Of a DNA stretch of 10,266 nt, positions 1 to 6,290 are shown in pieces. Each line of letters opens with the position of its first letter. Position 1 is the stretch's first letter. The DNA is from an uncultured Ruminococcus sp. GTDB lineage: Bacteria > Bacillota > Clostridia > Oscillospirales > CAG-272. The notes under the pieces are model-generated. The model saw only the letters and a list, made by a program, of their open reading frames with translations. It did not search any database and had not been told where the DNA came from. Position numbers and translations under genes: made by a program. The stretch lies in assembly GCA_902796505.1 (NCBI GenBank), contig CADBPA010000157.1, positions 1 to 10,266 on the forward strand, given 5' to 3'.

Positions 1-395
1 CCGTCCGAGAAGAGTCCGAGAAAATGCAGGGTGGAGTTGTTGGACTTCACGTTTTCGGTCAGCGCCTTCCAGCTTTCGGAGGCGAAGATCTTGCCCGATT
101 CGATCGACTGAGAAACGAGCTTTGCGCCCTGCGCGAATACCTGCCCCGAACCGATGGCGTTGTGGCCGACCTCGGAGTTGCCCATATCGTCGTCGGTCGG
201 CAGGCCGACGGCGGTTCCGTGCGCTTTGATCGCAAGCGTCGGATAATCGCGCATCAGGCGGTCAAGCGTCGGGGTATCGGCTGCCGCGAACGCGTTGCCG
301 ATTTTGTTTTCCGAGAGACCGACGCCGTCCATCACGATCGTGAGGACAGGGCCTTTTACGCCTTGAAATTTTTCGCTTTTTTTGAGTGTTGCCAT
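1..395 (-). CDS. gpmI: 2,3-bisphosphoglycerate-independent phosphoglycerate mutase, N-terminal part (cut by left window edge)
   Basis: This is the first 131 residues of the glycolytic enzyme that interconverts 3- and 2-phosphoglycerate with a metal-bound phosphoserine intermediate. The N-terminus has the metal-site segment VLTIVMDGVG (Asp23) and the catalytic loop DMGNSEVGHNAIGSG with Ser74 as the expected phosphorylated serine. The window ends at LGLFSD, where the family continues into the conserved DGGVHS histidine motif. The wording of the loop (NSEVGHNAIGSGQVFAQGAKLV) recalls the plant/kinetoplastid-type branch more than the Bacillus form (NSEVGHLNIGAGR). The ATG at 393-395 is preceded by GAAAGG (402-407 on the plus strand). 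It lies 52 bp downstream of the topoisomerase-like gene on the same strand with no clear terminator between, so it is probably co-transcribed. Most of the protein lies outside the window. Confidence 0.95.
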   Translation of the reverse strand, partial: MATLKKSEKFQGVKGPVLTIVMDGVGLSENKIGNAFAAADTPTLDRLMRDYPTLAIKAHGTAVGLPTDDDMGNSEVGHNAIGSGQVFAQGAKLVSQSIESGKIFASESWKALTENVKSNNSTLHFLGLFSD

Positions 396-447
396 AGGAT
401 GCCTTTCTATTTTGAGCATATTTTGATAACTTTTGTTTGCACATTCG

Positions 448-2454
448 TCAGATATCCGCGTCTTTCAGATAAGAAGGACCGTTTTCGGTGATGAATTTTT
501 TGCGGTCTGCGATCGCGTCTCCGAGGAGGATCTCAAACATTCTGAGCGTCTCTTCTCTGTCCGCCGGAGTGACGGCGATCAGCCGGCGCGTCTGCGGACA
601 CATCGTCGTCCGCCACATCATTTCCGGCTCGTTTTCGCCGAGACCTTTCGAGCGCTGGATGGTATATTTTTTGTCGCCGAGTTTTTTGAGGATCTCGGTC
701 TTTTCCGGCTCGTTGTAGGCGAAATAGGTCTCGCCGCCGGAGGTGATCTCGAAGAGGGGCGACTCGGCGATGAAGATCTTGCCGCGCTCGATCAGGGTGG
801 GCAGGAGGCGGTAGAACATCGTCAGAAGCAGGGTGCGGATCTGGAAACCGTCCTCGTCGGCATCGGTGCAGATGATGATCTTGCTCCATTTGAGATTGTC
901 GTAATTGAAGGTCGGAACGTCGCCCTTGTTGCGCTTGGAATCCAGCTCGACGCCGCAGCCGATCACGCGGAGCAGATCGACGATGATCTCGCTCTGGAAG
1001 ATCTTCTCCTCCGAGCTTTTCATGCAGTTGAGCGTTTTTCCGCGGACGGGGATGATCGCCTGAAACTCGGCGTTGCGCCCGGTTTTACAGCTCGACATTG
1101 CCGAATCTCCCTCGACGATATAGACCTCGCGCAGTTCGGGATCTTTCGAGTGGCAGGGGACGAATTTTTCGACGCGGTTCGCCACATCGGTCGACGCCGC
1201 GGAGAGTTTTTTCTTGATGTCGAGCTTGGTACGCTCGGCGGTCTCGCGGGCTTTTTTGTTCAGCAGGATCTGATTGACGATCAGATCGGCGCTCATATGG
1301 TTTTCGGTCAGGTAGATCTCAAGATTCTGCTTCAGAAAATCGGTGAGCGCTTTGGTGATGAATTTGTTGCTGATCGCCTTTTTGGTCTGATTTTCGTAGG
1401 AGGTCAGCGTGGACGCCGAATTGATGACGATCGAGAGGTTATCCGCGACGTCCTGAAAGGAGATCTTCGTATCGTTTTTGCCGTACTTTTTCTCCTGCTT
1501 CATATGCTTATCCAGCGCGTAGACGAAGGCGGTGCGCACCGCGATATCCGGCGAGCCGCCGTTTTCGAGGAAGGAGGAGTTGTGATAATACTCGGCCGAG
1601 CCGGATCTGGAAAAGCAGAAGGCGATCTCGGCTTTGAGCTTGTAATCGGGCAGGTCCTCGCGGTCGCGCCCTTTGGCCTCGAAGCTCCAATAGACCGGCT
1701 GCGTCAAGGCGATGCCTTCGTTGACCTCGGCGAGATAGTCGGAAATGCCGTGTTCGTAGTAATATTCCTGCCGCTCGAATTTTCCGTTCTCCCCTTCCAC
1801 TTCAAGCACGAAGCGGAGGCCGCCGTTGACGACCGCCTGACGGCGAAGGGTGTCCTGCAGAAATTCGACCGGGATATTTACGTCGGTGAACACGCGGACA
1901 TCCGGCAGCCAGCGGACGACCGTTCCGCGCTTTTTCGTATCCTTTGCGGTCAGTTCCCTGACCTTGAGCTTGCCGACCGGCTCGCCCTCTTTGAAGCGCA
2001 TCTCCGAGACCTGCGTCCCGTCGTAGGACGCGACCGTCATCCACTCGCTGCAGTACTGCGTGGAGGCGGCGCCGAGGCCGTTGAGACCGAGCGAATACTG
2101 GTAGGCGGCCTCCTCGGAATTGTTGTCGTATTTTCCGCCGGCGTACAGCTCGCAGTAGACGAGCTCCCAGTTCCAGCGTTTTTCGTTTTCGTTATAGCCG
2201 AGCGGAACGCCGCGCCCGAAGTCCTCGACCTCAAGCGAGAGATCGCGGAAACGCTTGACGACGATCTTGTTGCCGTATCCTTCCCGCGCTTCGTCCACCG
2301 AATTGGCAAGGATCTCGATGAAGGCGTGCTGACATCCGTCAAGCCCGTTCGATCCGAACATGACCTCCGGCCGGTTGCGGACGCGCTCGGCGCCTTTCAG
2401 CGATTTGATCGAGGAATTGCCGTATTCCTTCTTTTCGGTTTTCTTTTCCGCCAT
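448..2454 (-). CDS. Type IIA DNA topoisomerase B subunit, divergent GyrB/ParE family (668 aa)
   Basis: This is the ATPase/Toprim subunit of a gyrase or topoisomerase IV, which would work as A2B2 with a GyrA/ParC partner on chromosomal DNA. The GHKL ATPase is intact: Glu47 and Asn51 in EILANSVDEA, D78-x-G-R-G, the glycine loop GLNGLG (123-128), and the ATP-sensing QTK loop at 356-358. The Toprim domain is also complete, with Glu448 in EGDSA, Lys473 in PVRGKTLN and the DADEDG metal triad at 531/533/535. The C-terminal QRSKGLGE segment is near 600. Length is normal for the family, but the wording differs from standard GyrB (for example NGLDGCQHAFIEIL for DGLHHLVYEVVDN), matching a divergent branch I associate with Clostridia. 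The start is set by GGAG eight bases before ATG. No A subunit is adjacent: downstream is gpmI. Gyrase-like versus topo IV-like role cannot be decided here, so I give no symbol. Confidence 0.93.
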   Translation of the reverse strand: MAEKKTEKKEYGNSSIKSLKGAERVRNRPEVMFGSNGLDGCQHAFIEILANSVDEAREGYGNKIVVKRFRDLSLEVEDFGRGVPLGYNENEKRWNWELVYCELYAGGKYDNNSEEAAYQYSLGLNGLGAASTQYCSEWMTVASYDGTQVSEMRFKEGEPVGKLKVRELTAKDTKKRGTVVRWLPDVRVFTDVNIPVEFLQDTLRRQAVVNGGLRFVLEVEGENGKFERQEYYYEHGISDYLAEVNEGIALTQPVYWSFEAKGRDREDLPDYKLKAEIAFCFSRSGSAEYYHNSSFLENGGSPDIAVRTAFVYALDKHMKQEKKYGKNDTKISFQDVADNLSIVINSASTLTSYENQTKKAISNKFITKALTDFLKQNLEIYLTENHMSADLIVNQILLNKKARETAERTKLDIKKKLSAASTDVANRVEKFVPCHSKDPELREVYIVEGDSAMSSCKTGRNAEFQAIIPVRGKTLNCMKSSEEKIFQSEIIVDLLRVIGCGVELDSKRNKGDVPTFNYDNLKWSKIIICTDADEDGFQIRTLLLTMFYRLLPTLIERGKIFIAESPLFEITSGGETYFAYNEPEKTEILKKLGDKKYTIQRSKGLGENEPEMMWRTTMCPQTRRLIAVTPADREETLRMFEILLGDAIADRKKFITENGPSYLKDADI

Positions 2455-2475
2455 GTCTGATACTCCGTTGTCGTG

Positions 2476-2495
2476 GGGGAAGCCGAAACCTCCCC
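2476..2495 (-). other. Leader hairpin upstream of the topoisomerase B gene
   Basis: In the transcript this reads GGGGAGG, loop TTTCGG, CTTCCCC: a 7-bp stem with one G-U pair in the short 5' leader between the promoter and the start codon. It contains a GGGGAGG string that resembles a ribosome binding site but is too far from the ATG. There is no U-run after it, so it is not a terminator. It may affect mRNA stability or translation; this is inference. Confidence 0.35.
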
Positions 2496-2507
2496 ATCAT
2501 ATTTCAC

Positions 2508-2541
2508 ATTATAGTTTACCACTTCTTTTCGGCTTTGTCAA
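2508..2541 (-). promoter_or_regulatory. Probable sigma-A promoter for the topoisomerase B gene
   Basis: On the minus strand a perfect -35 TTGACA (plus 2536-2541) is followed after 17 nt by TAAACT (plus 2513-2518). A perfect TATAAT (plus 2508-2513) begins five bases further on, which would give a 22-nt spacer. Either could serve as the -10. The -35 overlaps the stop codon of the upstream DUF362/ferredoxin gene, so this gene can be expressed independently of its neighbour. Confidence 0.6.
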
Positions 2542-3716
2542 GTATTGCTTTTCGGTTTTTTTGCCGATCTTGTCAGGATTTTGGCGATCCACGTCCGATG
2601 CACGCGCATCGCGCCCTTCGGGCAGAATTCCTGACAGCAGAAGCAGCGGATGCACTTATCCCTTGCGATCACGGCCTTTCCTTTAACGATGGAGATCGCT
2701 TTGGCGGGGCATATTTTTCCGCATTTGTTGCAGCCGACGCAGAGGCGTTTTTGCAACACGGGGCGGCTGTCCAGCGCCTTTTGCACGATCCCGCCGAAGA
2801 TGCTGCCGATCACGTTGTCCGACGCGCCGCGGAAGAGGAGGCTATGGCGGACGGCGACCGTTTCAAAATCCGGATCGGCAAACGCCGAGGGATCGCCGTA
2901 GAGCGAAAGTTCCCCGACGGCGGCGGGGGTGAGTCCGCGCAGGATCGCCGCTTTCAGAGTCGGTACCTGCTCCGGGGAAAGCCCGATGAGCGAGGCGGCG
3001 ACAAGATCGAGTTTATGCGGCGAGGGGGAGGCGAGGATACAGCCGAGCGGACGGGGCGTTCCGGCGGTCGGTCCGTTGCCCTCCATGGCGACGATCGCGT
3101 CGCAGACCGAGAGCGCCGGTTTGAAATACTCGTCGAGATCGACGATCATATCGGCGAAGCGGTCGTAGTCGGGATAGCGGAAATGGTATTCCGGCTTCAT
3201 CGTTCCGGGGATCGCGCCGAACAGATTTTTGGCGGCGGCGGACATCCCCATCATGCCGTGCGATTTCAGCTTACAGGCGTTGACGATCAGGTCGCAGGAG
3301 GCGAGCCAGCCGGTATAGGTGAAGGTCTTTGCCGATCTCGCCTCTTCGTATACGGCGGAAAGTTCCGAGAAATCCCGGTTGAGCGCCGCGCCGTGTTCCT
3401 CGCAGAGCGAAAGCCCCGCCGCGCGGTAGACGTGATCGACGAAGGAGGGGGTATAAAGTCCTCCGGGCGAGTCTCCGATCACGACCTCGGCGCCCCTCTC
3501 GCGCAGAAGATCGGTCAGCGCCGAAAGAAAGATCGGGTGGGTGGTGGCGGCGCCTTCCGGCGGAATGGCGGCGACGAGATTGGCTTTGATCCCGACGCGG
3601 CAGCCGGGGCGCACGAAATCCAGACCTCCGACCGCTCCGATCGCCTCGGCGAGGCGCGCGCGGACGATTTCATATTCATATCCGCCGCAGCGGACGACGG
3701 CGACGTCGTTGTTCAT
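2538..3716 (-). CDS. DUF362 protein with C-terminal 2[4Fe-4S] ferredoxin domain (392 aa)
   Basis: This is an iron-sulfur protein of unknown precise function. Residues about 1-300 match the DUF362 family, with the typical beginning GCRVGIKANLV, the THP segment and GDSPGG. Residues 323-370 are a bacterial-type ferredoxin domain with two CxxCxxCxxxCP motifs (Cys326/329/332/336 and Cys355/358/361/365, plus an extra Cys360), expected to bind two [4Fe-4S] clusters. There is no signal peptide, so it is probably cytoplasmic. A strong AGGAGG precedes the ATG at 3714-3716. It is the first minus-strand gene of the divergent region. Proteins of this architecture are common in anaerobes and are often annotated only as 4Fe-4S binding protein. 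An electron-transfer role is inference from the clusters; the substrate is unknown. Confidence 0.9.
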   Translation of the reverse strand: MNNDVAVVRCGGYEYEIVRARLAEAIGAVGGLDFVRPGCRVGIKANLVAAIPPEGAATTHPIFLSALTDLLRERGAEVVIGDSPGGLYTPSFVDHVYRAAGLSLCEEHGAALNRDFSELSAVYEEARSAKTFTYTGWLASCDLIVNACKLKSHGMMGMSAAAKNLFGAIPGTMKPEYHFRYPDYDRFADMIVDLDEYFKPALSVCDAIVAMEGNGPTAGTPRPLGCILASPSPHKLDLVAASLIGLSPEQVPTLKAAILRGLTPAAVGELSLYGDPSAFADPDFETVAVRHSLLFRGASDNVIGSIFGGIVQKALDSRPVLQKRLCVGCNKCGKICPAKAISIVKGKAVIARDKCIRCFCCQEFCPKGAMRVHRTWIAKILTRSAKKPKSNT

Positions 3717-3754
3717 GGTATTTTCCTCCTGAACCTTCGGGTGTTTTCGGGAAT

Positions 3755-3783
3755 ATCATAACATAAAGCGAGGAAAATTTCCA
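3755..3783 (-). promoter_or_regulatory. Probable extended -10 promoter for the DUF362/ferredoxin gene, with overlapping dyad
   Basis: On the minus strand TGTTATGAT gives an extended -10 (TATGAT, plus 3755-3760). A weak -35, TGGAAA (plus 3778-3783), lies 17 nt upstream. The dyad GGAAA-A-TTTCC (3772-3782) overlaps the -35 and could be an operator. The same DNA read on the plus strand has TATCAT at 3754-3759, which might be a -10 for the aminotransferase gene, but no good -35 goes with it. Confidence 0.5.
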
Positions 3784-3867
3784 TACCTTTTCAAAAAAAC
3801 CTGCGGCGAAAGTTGCATGAAAGCTTCACAGCGACTCTCCGCCGCGCAAAAAACAGGAGAAAACGAT

Positions 3868-4701
3868 ATGAGCATCGCATATTACAACGGTTTTACCGGC
3901 GCGCCGGAGGAGATCCGCGTTCCTCTGACCGATCGGGCGCTTTATTTCGGAGACGGGGTGTACGACGCGGCGGTCGGCAGGCGGGGAAAGATCTATCTCG
4001 CCGACGAACATATCCGAAGATTTTACCGGAACATGGAGCGCGTCGGTCTGCTCCCGCCCTGCGGAAAGGAGGAGCTTTTGCGGCTTCTCGGCGATCTTGC
4101 GAAAAAGAGCGGCGAGGAGGAAGGCTTTTTCCTCTATATGCAGGCCTCGCGCTCCGGGGAGAGGGCGCACGCTTACGAGACGAACTGCGGGACCAATCTT
4201 CTGATCACGGTCAAGCCGTGGCGGCCGGAGGGAGAGCGGCTGCTCTCGCTGATCGGGTACGAGGATCTGCGATACGAATACTGCAACGTCAAAACGCTCA
4301 ATCTGCTCCCTTCGGTCCTTGCGGCGCGCGCCGCCGCCGAAGCCTCGGCGGACGAGGCGGTCTTTCTGCGACGGGGGATCGTCACCGAATGCTCGCACTC
4401 AAACGTCTCGATCCTGAAAGGGGGATGCCTGATCACGCACCCCTCGGATCGGCATATCCTCTCCGGCATCGCGCGGAAAAATCTGATCGCGCTCTGCGCA
4501 AGGCTCGGCGTTCCGGTGATCAAGCGCGCCTTCCGGGAGAGCGATCTGCTCGGCGCGGACGAAGTCCTCGTCACCAGCACCGGGAAATTCTGTATGCGTG
4601 CCGGAAGCTACAACGGCCTGCCGCTTCCCTGCCGCTCGCCCGAACTTTCCGGCAGAATATGCCGGGAGCTGCTTTCCGAATTTATGAAAGCAACGAGTTA
4701 G
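3868..4701 (+). CDS. dat: D-amino acid aminotransferase (D-alanine transaminase-like, PLP fold type IV), 277 aa
   Basis: This PLP enzyme probably interconverts D-alanine and 2-oxoglutarate with pyruvate and D-glutamate in the cytoplasm, supplying D-amino acids for peptidoglycan. The fold-type IV framework is clear: DRALYFGDGVY near the N-terminus, Arg50 in the HIRRFYRN helix, Lys142 in DLRYEYCNVKTLNLL as Schiff-base lysine, and Glu174 in GIVTE for the PLP ring nitrogen. Arg99 and His101 (ERAHAYE) match the spacing of the substrate-carboxylate pair of Bacillus D-amino acid aminotransferase, which favours this call over branched-chain aminotransferase or aminodeoxychorismate lyase. I chose ATG 3868 because AGGAG (3855-3859) lies eight bases upstream and the protein then starts like the family; an in-frame ATG at 3817 has no such site. 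It stands alone before the hydrogenase operon. Confidence 0.85.
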   Translation: MSIAYYNGFTGAPEEIRVPLTDRALYFGDGVYDAAVGRRGKIYLADEHIRRFYRNMERVGLLPPCGKEELLRLLGDLAKKSGEEEGFFLYMQASRSGERAHAYETNCGTNLLITVKPWRPEGERLLSLIGYEDLRYEYCNVKTLNLLPSVLAARAAAEASADEAVFLRRGIVTECSHSNVSILKGGCLITHPSDRHILSGIARKNLIALCARLGVPVIKRAFRESDLLGADEVLVTSTGKFCMRAGSYNGLPLPCRSPELSGRICRELLSEFMKATS

Positions 4702-4730
4702 CGAATGCTAACAAACATTTCTTTCCTTTT
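4697..4730 (+). terminator. Possible weak terminator after the aminotransferase gene
   Basis: A perfect 6-bp inverted repeat, GTTAGC-GAAT-GCTAAC (4697-4712), overlaps the stop codon and is followed by an interrupted T-rich stretch (CATTTCTTTCCTTTT). The T-run is broken, so termination would be inefficient. The dyad could instead be a protein-binding site. Confidence 0.4.
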
Positions 4731-4762
4731 CCTCCGCGATTTCGGAAAAAACGCCGAAAAAA

Positions 4763-4780
4763 TCGTTAAAATTTTAGCAA
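4763..4780 (+). promoter_or_regulatory. Candidate Rex (NADH/NAD+ repressor) operator upstream of the hyd promoter
   Basis: TCGTTAAAATTTTAGCAA matches 12 of the 14 defined positions of the clostridial Rex consensus TTGTTAA-N4-TTAACAA and is itself palindromic at seven of nine pairs. It lies about 18 bp upstream of the -35 of a hydrogenase operon, the kind of target Rex is known to control in Clostridia and Thermotoga. The region is AT-rich, so chance similarity or an UP element are real alternatives. Confidence 0.45.
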
Positions 4781-4797
4781 ATTCTTAAAAATTCCTC

Positions 4798-4826
4798 TTG
4801 CTTTTTTCTTCAATATATGTTATAAT
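4798..4826 (+). promoter_or_regulatory. Strong sigma-A promoter of the hydrogenase operon
   Basis: TTGCTT (4798-4803), a 17-nt spacer and TATAAT (4821-4826) with an extended TG at 4818-4819. A-tracts upstream (4741-4790) could act as an UP element. Transcription should start around 4832-4834, giving a leader of about 140 nt before hydC. It is the clearest promoter in the window, and no other strong one is seen downstream, so it probably drives the whole hyd cluster. Confidence 0.8.
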
Positions 4827-4831
4827 GGCAG

Positions 4832-4971
4832 ACGGTATCCGAAAAGAGTGGGCTGCCCGGCGGAGCGGTGCGGAAACCCTTTGAGAAAGCCGTCCGGATT
4901 TTTTCAGGGATTCCTTCTCCGCCCGCGCGGCGCCCCCGACAAGATGCATAAATTCAAGGAGGTAACATCTT
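4832..4971 (+). other. Untranslated leader of the hyd operon with a terminator-like fold
   Basis: This GC-rich leader contains CCGGCGG (4857-4863), which can pair with CCG-T-CCGG (4890-4897), and is followed directly by ATTTTTTC (4898-4905), resembling an intrinsic terminator with a large loop. A small CTTT-GAG-AAAG hairpin sits in the loop. ATCCG (4837-4841) can alternatively pair with CGGAT (4895-4899), which would compete with that stem. I recognise no known riboswitch class. A short GTG-started frame here looks like chance. The leader ends with AAGGAGG (4956-4962) for hydC. Confidence 0.35.
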
Positions 4972-5466
4972 ATGCTCAAGAAACTTTCGAATCTTCCGTT
5001 CCAGGGAACGAAAGAGCAGGAAGAACAACTGAAAGCCATTATCGACGCCAACAAGCACGATAAGTCCCGCGTGATGGCTGTGATGCAGGAAGCGCAGGGG
5101 ATCTACGGCTATCTTCCCTACGAAGTCCAGAACATGATCGCGGAAGGAATGGACGTTCCGCTCGAAAAGGTCTACGGCGTCGCCACCTTCTACGCGCAGT
5201 TCGCGCTTGCGCCGAAGGGCGAAAACCACGTTTCCGTCTGCCTCGGGACCGCCTGCTACGTCAAGGGATCCGGCGAGATCTACGACAAGCTTCAGGAAGT
5301 CCTCGGCATCGGCGGCGACGAATGCACGCCCGACAGAAAGTTCTCGCTTTCCGCCTGCCGCTGCATCGGCGCCTGCGGCCTTGCTCCGGTCATGACCGTC
5401 AACGAAGAAGTTTACGGCAGACTGACCGCGAAAGACGTTGAGGGCATCATCGCCCGGTACCGTTAA
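4972..5466 (+). CDS. hydC: NuoE-like [2Fe-2S] subunit of electron-bifurcating [FeFe] hydrogenase (HydC), 164 aa
   Basis: This is the thioredoxin-fold [2Fe-2S] subunit that, with HydB and HydA, makes a soluble NAD-dependent hydrogenase. Such complexes form H2 from NADH and reduced ferredoxin together, or run in reverse. Helical N-terminal residues about 15-80 contain the family segment VMQEAQGIYGYLP and the VYGVATFYAQF stretch. Cluster ligands are Cys90 and Cys95 in CLGTAC and Cys131 and Cys135 in CIGAC, with an extra Cys129. Length is typical of NuoE/HydC. AAGGAGG nine bases before ATG is the best ribosome binding site of the operon. Its NuoF partner starts at 9716, separated from it by seven genes, instead of following directly. 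NuoE of complex I or formate dehydrogenase is the alternative, but the hydrogenase-type neighbours make HydC more likely. Confidence 0.9.
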   Translation: MLKKLSNLPFQGTKEQEEQLKAIIDANKHDKSRVMAVMQEAQGIYGYLPYEVQNMIAEGMDVPLEKVYGVATFYAQFALAPKGENHVSVCLGTACYVKGSGEIYDKLQEVLGIGGDECTPDRKFSLSACRCIGACGLAPVMTVNEEVYGRLTAKDVEGIIARYR

Positions 5467-5470
5467 GAAA

Positions 5471-5824
5471 ATGAAGATCGCACGGATACGCGAGCTGCTT
5501 TCCGCCGAAATTCTCTGCGGAGAGGACATGATGGACTGCGAGGTTTCCAGCGCCTGCTGCTGCGATATGATGAGCGACGTTCTCGCCTACGTGAAGGATC
5601 AGGGAGTTCTGCTGACGGGCCTCGTCAACACCCAGGTCATCCGCACGGCGAACATGATGGACATGGTGTGCGTCGTCTTCGTCCGCAACAAGATGCCGAC
5701 GCCGGAGATCATCGCGCTTGCCGAAGAATCCGGGATCGTCGTGCTTCGCTCGGCTCTCAGGGCCTACGAAGCGTCCGGGCTTCTCTACCACGCCGGTCTC
5801 GGCGCGCATGAAAGCCATGAGTGA
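5471..5824 (+). CDS. DRTGG-domain protein 1, cysteine-rich (117 aa)
   Basis: This is a small single-domain protein of the DRTGG family, a presumed ligand-binding or regulatory domain also found next to CBS domains and in phosphotransacetylases. Stand-alone copies occur in [FeFe]-hydrogenase clusters. The family pattern is seen in EILCGEDMMDCEV, DMMSDVLAYVKDQGVLLTGL, NTQVIRTANMMDMVCVVFV and the C-terminal GIVVLRSALRAYEASGLL. It is unusual in having Cys16, Cys23, three consecutive cysteines at 29-31 and Cys67; the CCC tract lies just before the conserved Asp-Met-Met-Ser-Asp. The ATG at 5471 is four bases after the hydC stop and has no good ribosome binding site, suggesting translational coupling; a TTG at 5438 is a less likely start. 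The function is unknown; a redox- or nucleotide-responsive role is inference from context. Confidence 0.82.
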   Translation: MKIARIRELLSAEILCGEDMMDCEVSSACCCDMMSDVLAYVKDQGVLLTGLVNTQVIRTANMMDMVCVVFVRNKMPTPEIIALAEESGIVVLRSALRAYEASGLLYHAGLGAHESHE

Positions 5825-6239
5825 GCCGATCCGCTTTCATTTCGACGTCGACGGAGAGGATTTCTCCTCTGCGGGCGGCGCTTCCGTCATCGTCAAGAAA
5901 AAGCTGCGCCAGCTCGGCCTTTCTCCGGAGATCATCCGGAAGGTCTCGATCGCGATGTACGAAGGGGAGATCAACATGGTGATCCACGCAAACGGCGGAA
6001 CCGCCGACATCAGCGTGGACGACCGGGAGATCACCATCGTGCTCGCCGACCGCGGCCCCGGCATTCCCGACATCGGGCTTGCCATGCAGGAGGGCTATTC
6101 CACGGCGAAGGAGAACATCCGGACGCTGGGATTCGGCGCGGGTATGGGACTGCCGAATATGAAAAAATACTCGGACGAGATGCAGATCGAGACCGAGATC
6201 GGCGTCGGCACCACGGTGACGATGAAAATCCGTCTTTAA
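5817..6239 (+). CDS. RsbW/SpoIIAB-like anti-sigma factor type ATPase/serine kinase (140 aa)
   Basis: This is a small cytoplasmic GHKL ATPase resembling the anti-sigma kinases RsbW and SpoIIAB, which bind a sigma factor or phosphorylate a STAS-domain antagonist. The N box is YEGEINMVIHANGG (Glu49, Asn53), the G1 box is DRGPGIPD (Asp78, Gly80, Gly82), and the glycine-rich ATP lid is LGFGAGMGLPNMKKYSDE (from 104). The C-terminal strand GVGTTVTMKIRL closes the fold. All nucleotide-binding residues look intact. No sigma factor or STAS protein is in the window, so its partner is unknown. The start overlaps the previous stop (ATGAGTGA); an in-frame ATG at 5808 is possible, and neither has a strong ribosome binding site. 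ATPases of this kind accompany hydS-type genes in other anaerobes, which supports a role in the hydrogenase signalling module. Confidence 0.83.
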   Translation: MSEPIRFHFDVDGEDFSSAGGASVIVKKKLRQLGLSPEIIRKVSIAMYEGEINMVIHANGGTADISVDDREITIVLADRGPGIPDIGLAMQEGYSTAKENIRTLGFGAGMGLPNMKKYSDEMQIETEIGVGTTVTMKIRL

Positions 6240-6259
6240 CCCGTAAGACAAACCAAGTA

Positions 6260-6271
6260 TGCCGAAAGGCA
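6260..6271 (+). other. Intercistronic GNRA hairpin before hydS
   Basis: TGCC-GAAA-GGCA forms a 4-bp stem capped by a stable GAAA tetraloop in the 51-bp gap between the RsbW-like gene and hydS, ten bases before the AGAGG ribosome binding site. There is no T-run, so it is not a terminator. A role in mRNA processing or translation is possible but not shown. Confidence 0.3.
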
Positions 6272-6290
6272 CACCCGAAAAGAGGTTACC

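Noticed and set aside
24..491. 155-residue plus-strand frame at the left edge
   Set aside because: Antisense to gpmI, where the catalytic NSEVGH motif is read on the minus strand.
433..2460. 675-residue plus-strand open frame
   Set aside because: It is exactly antisense to the topoisomerase gene, whose motifs are complete; its composition (many Asp, Arg, Gly, Phe) is that of a reverse-complement shadow in GC-biased DNA.
2535..3761. 408-residue plus-strand open frame
   Set aside because: Antisense to the DUF362/ferredoxin gene, no ribosome binding site and no recognisable domain.
4697..4712. GTTAGC-GAAT-GCTAAC as a second Rex site
   Set aside because: The half-sites GTTA and TAAC are eight bases apart instead of the six in the Rex consensus, and the dyad fits a hairpin at a gene end better.
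3813..4769. 318-residue plus-strand frame overlapping the aminotransferase
   Set aside because: Same strand but shifted frame relative to a gene with all PLP-enzyme residues; very Arg-rich and without domains.
4848..5063. Short plus-strand frame in the hyd leader, considered as a leader peptide
   Set aside because: Starts with GTG without a good ribosome binding site and runs out of frame through the start of hydC; no codon run suggesting attenuation.
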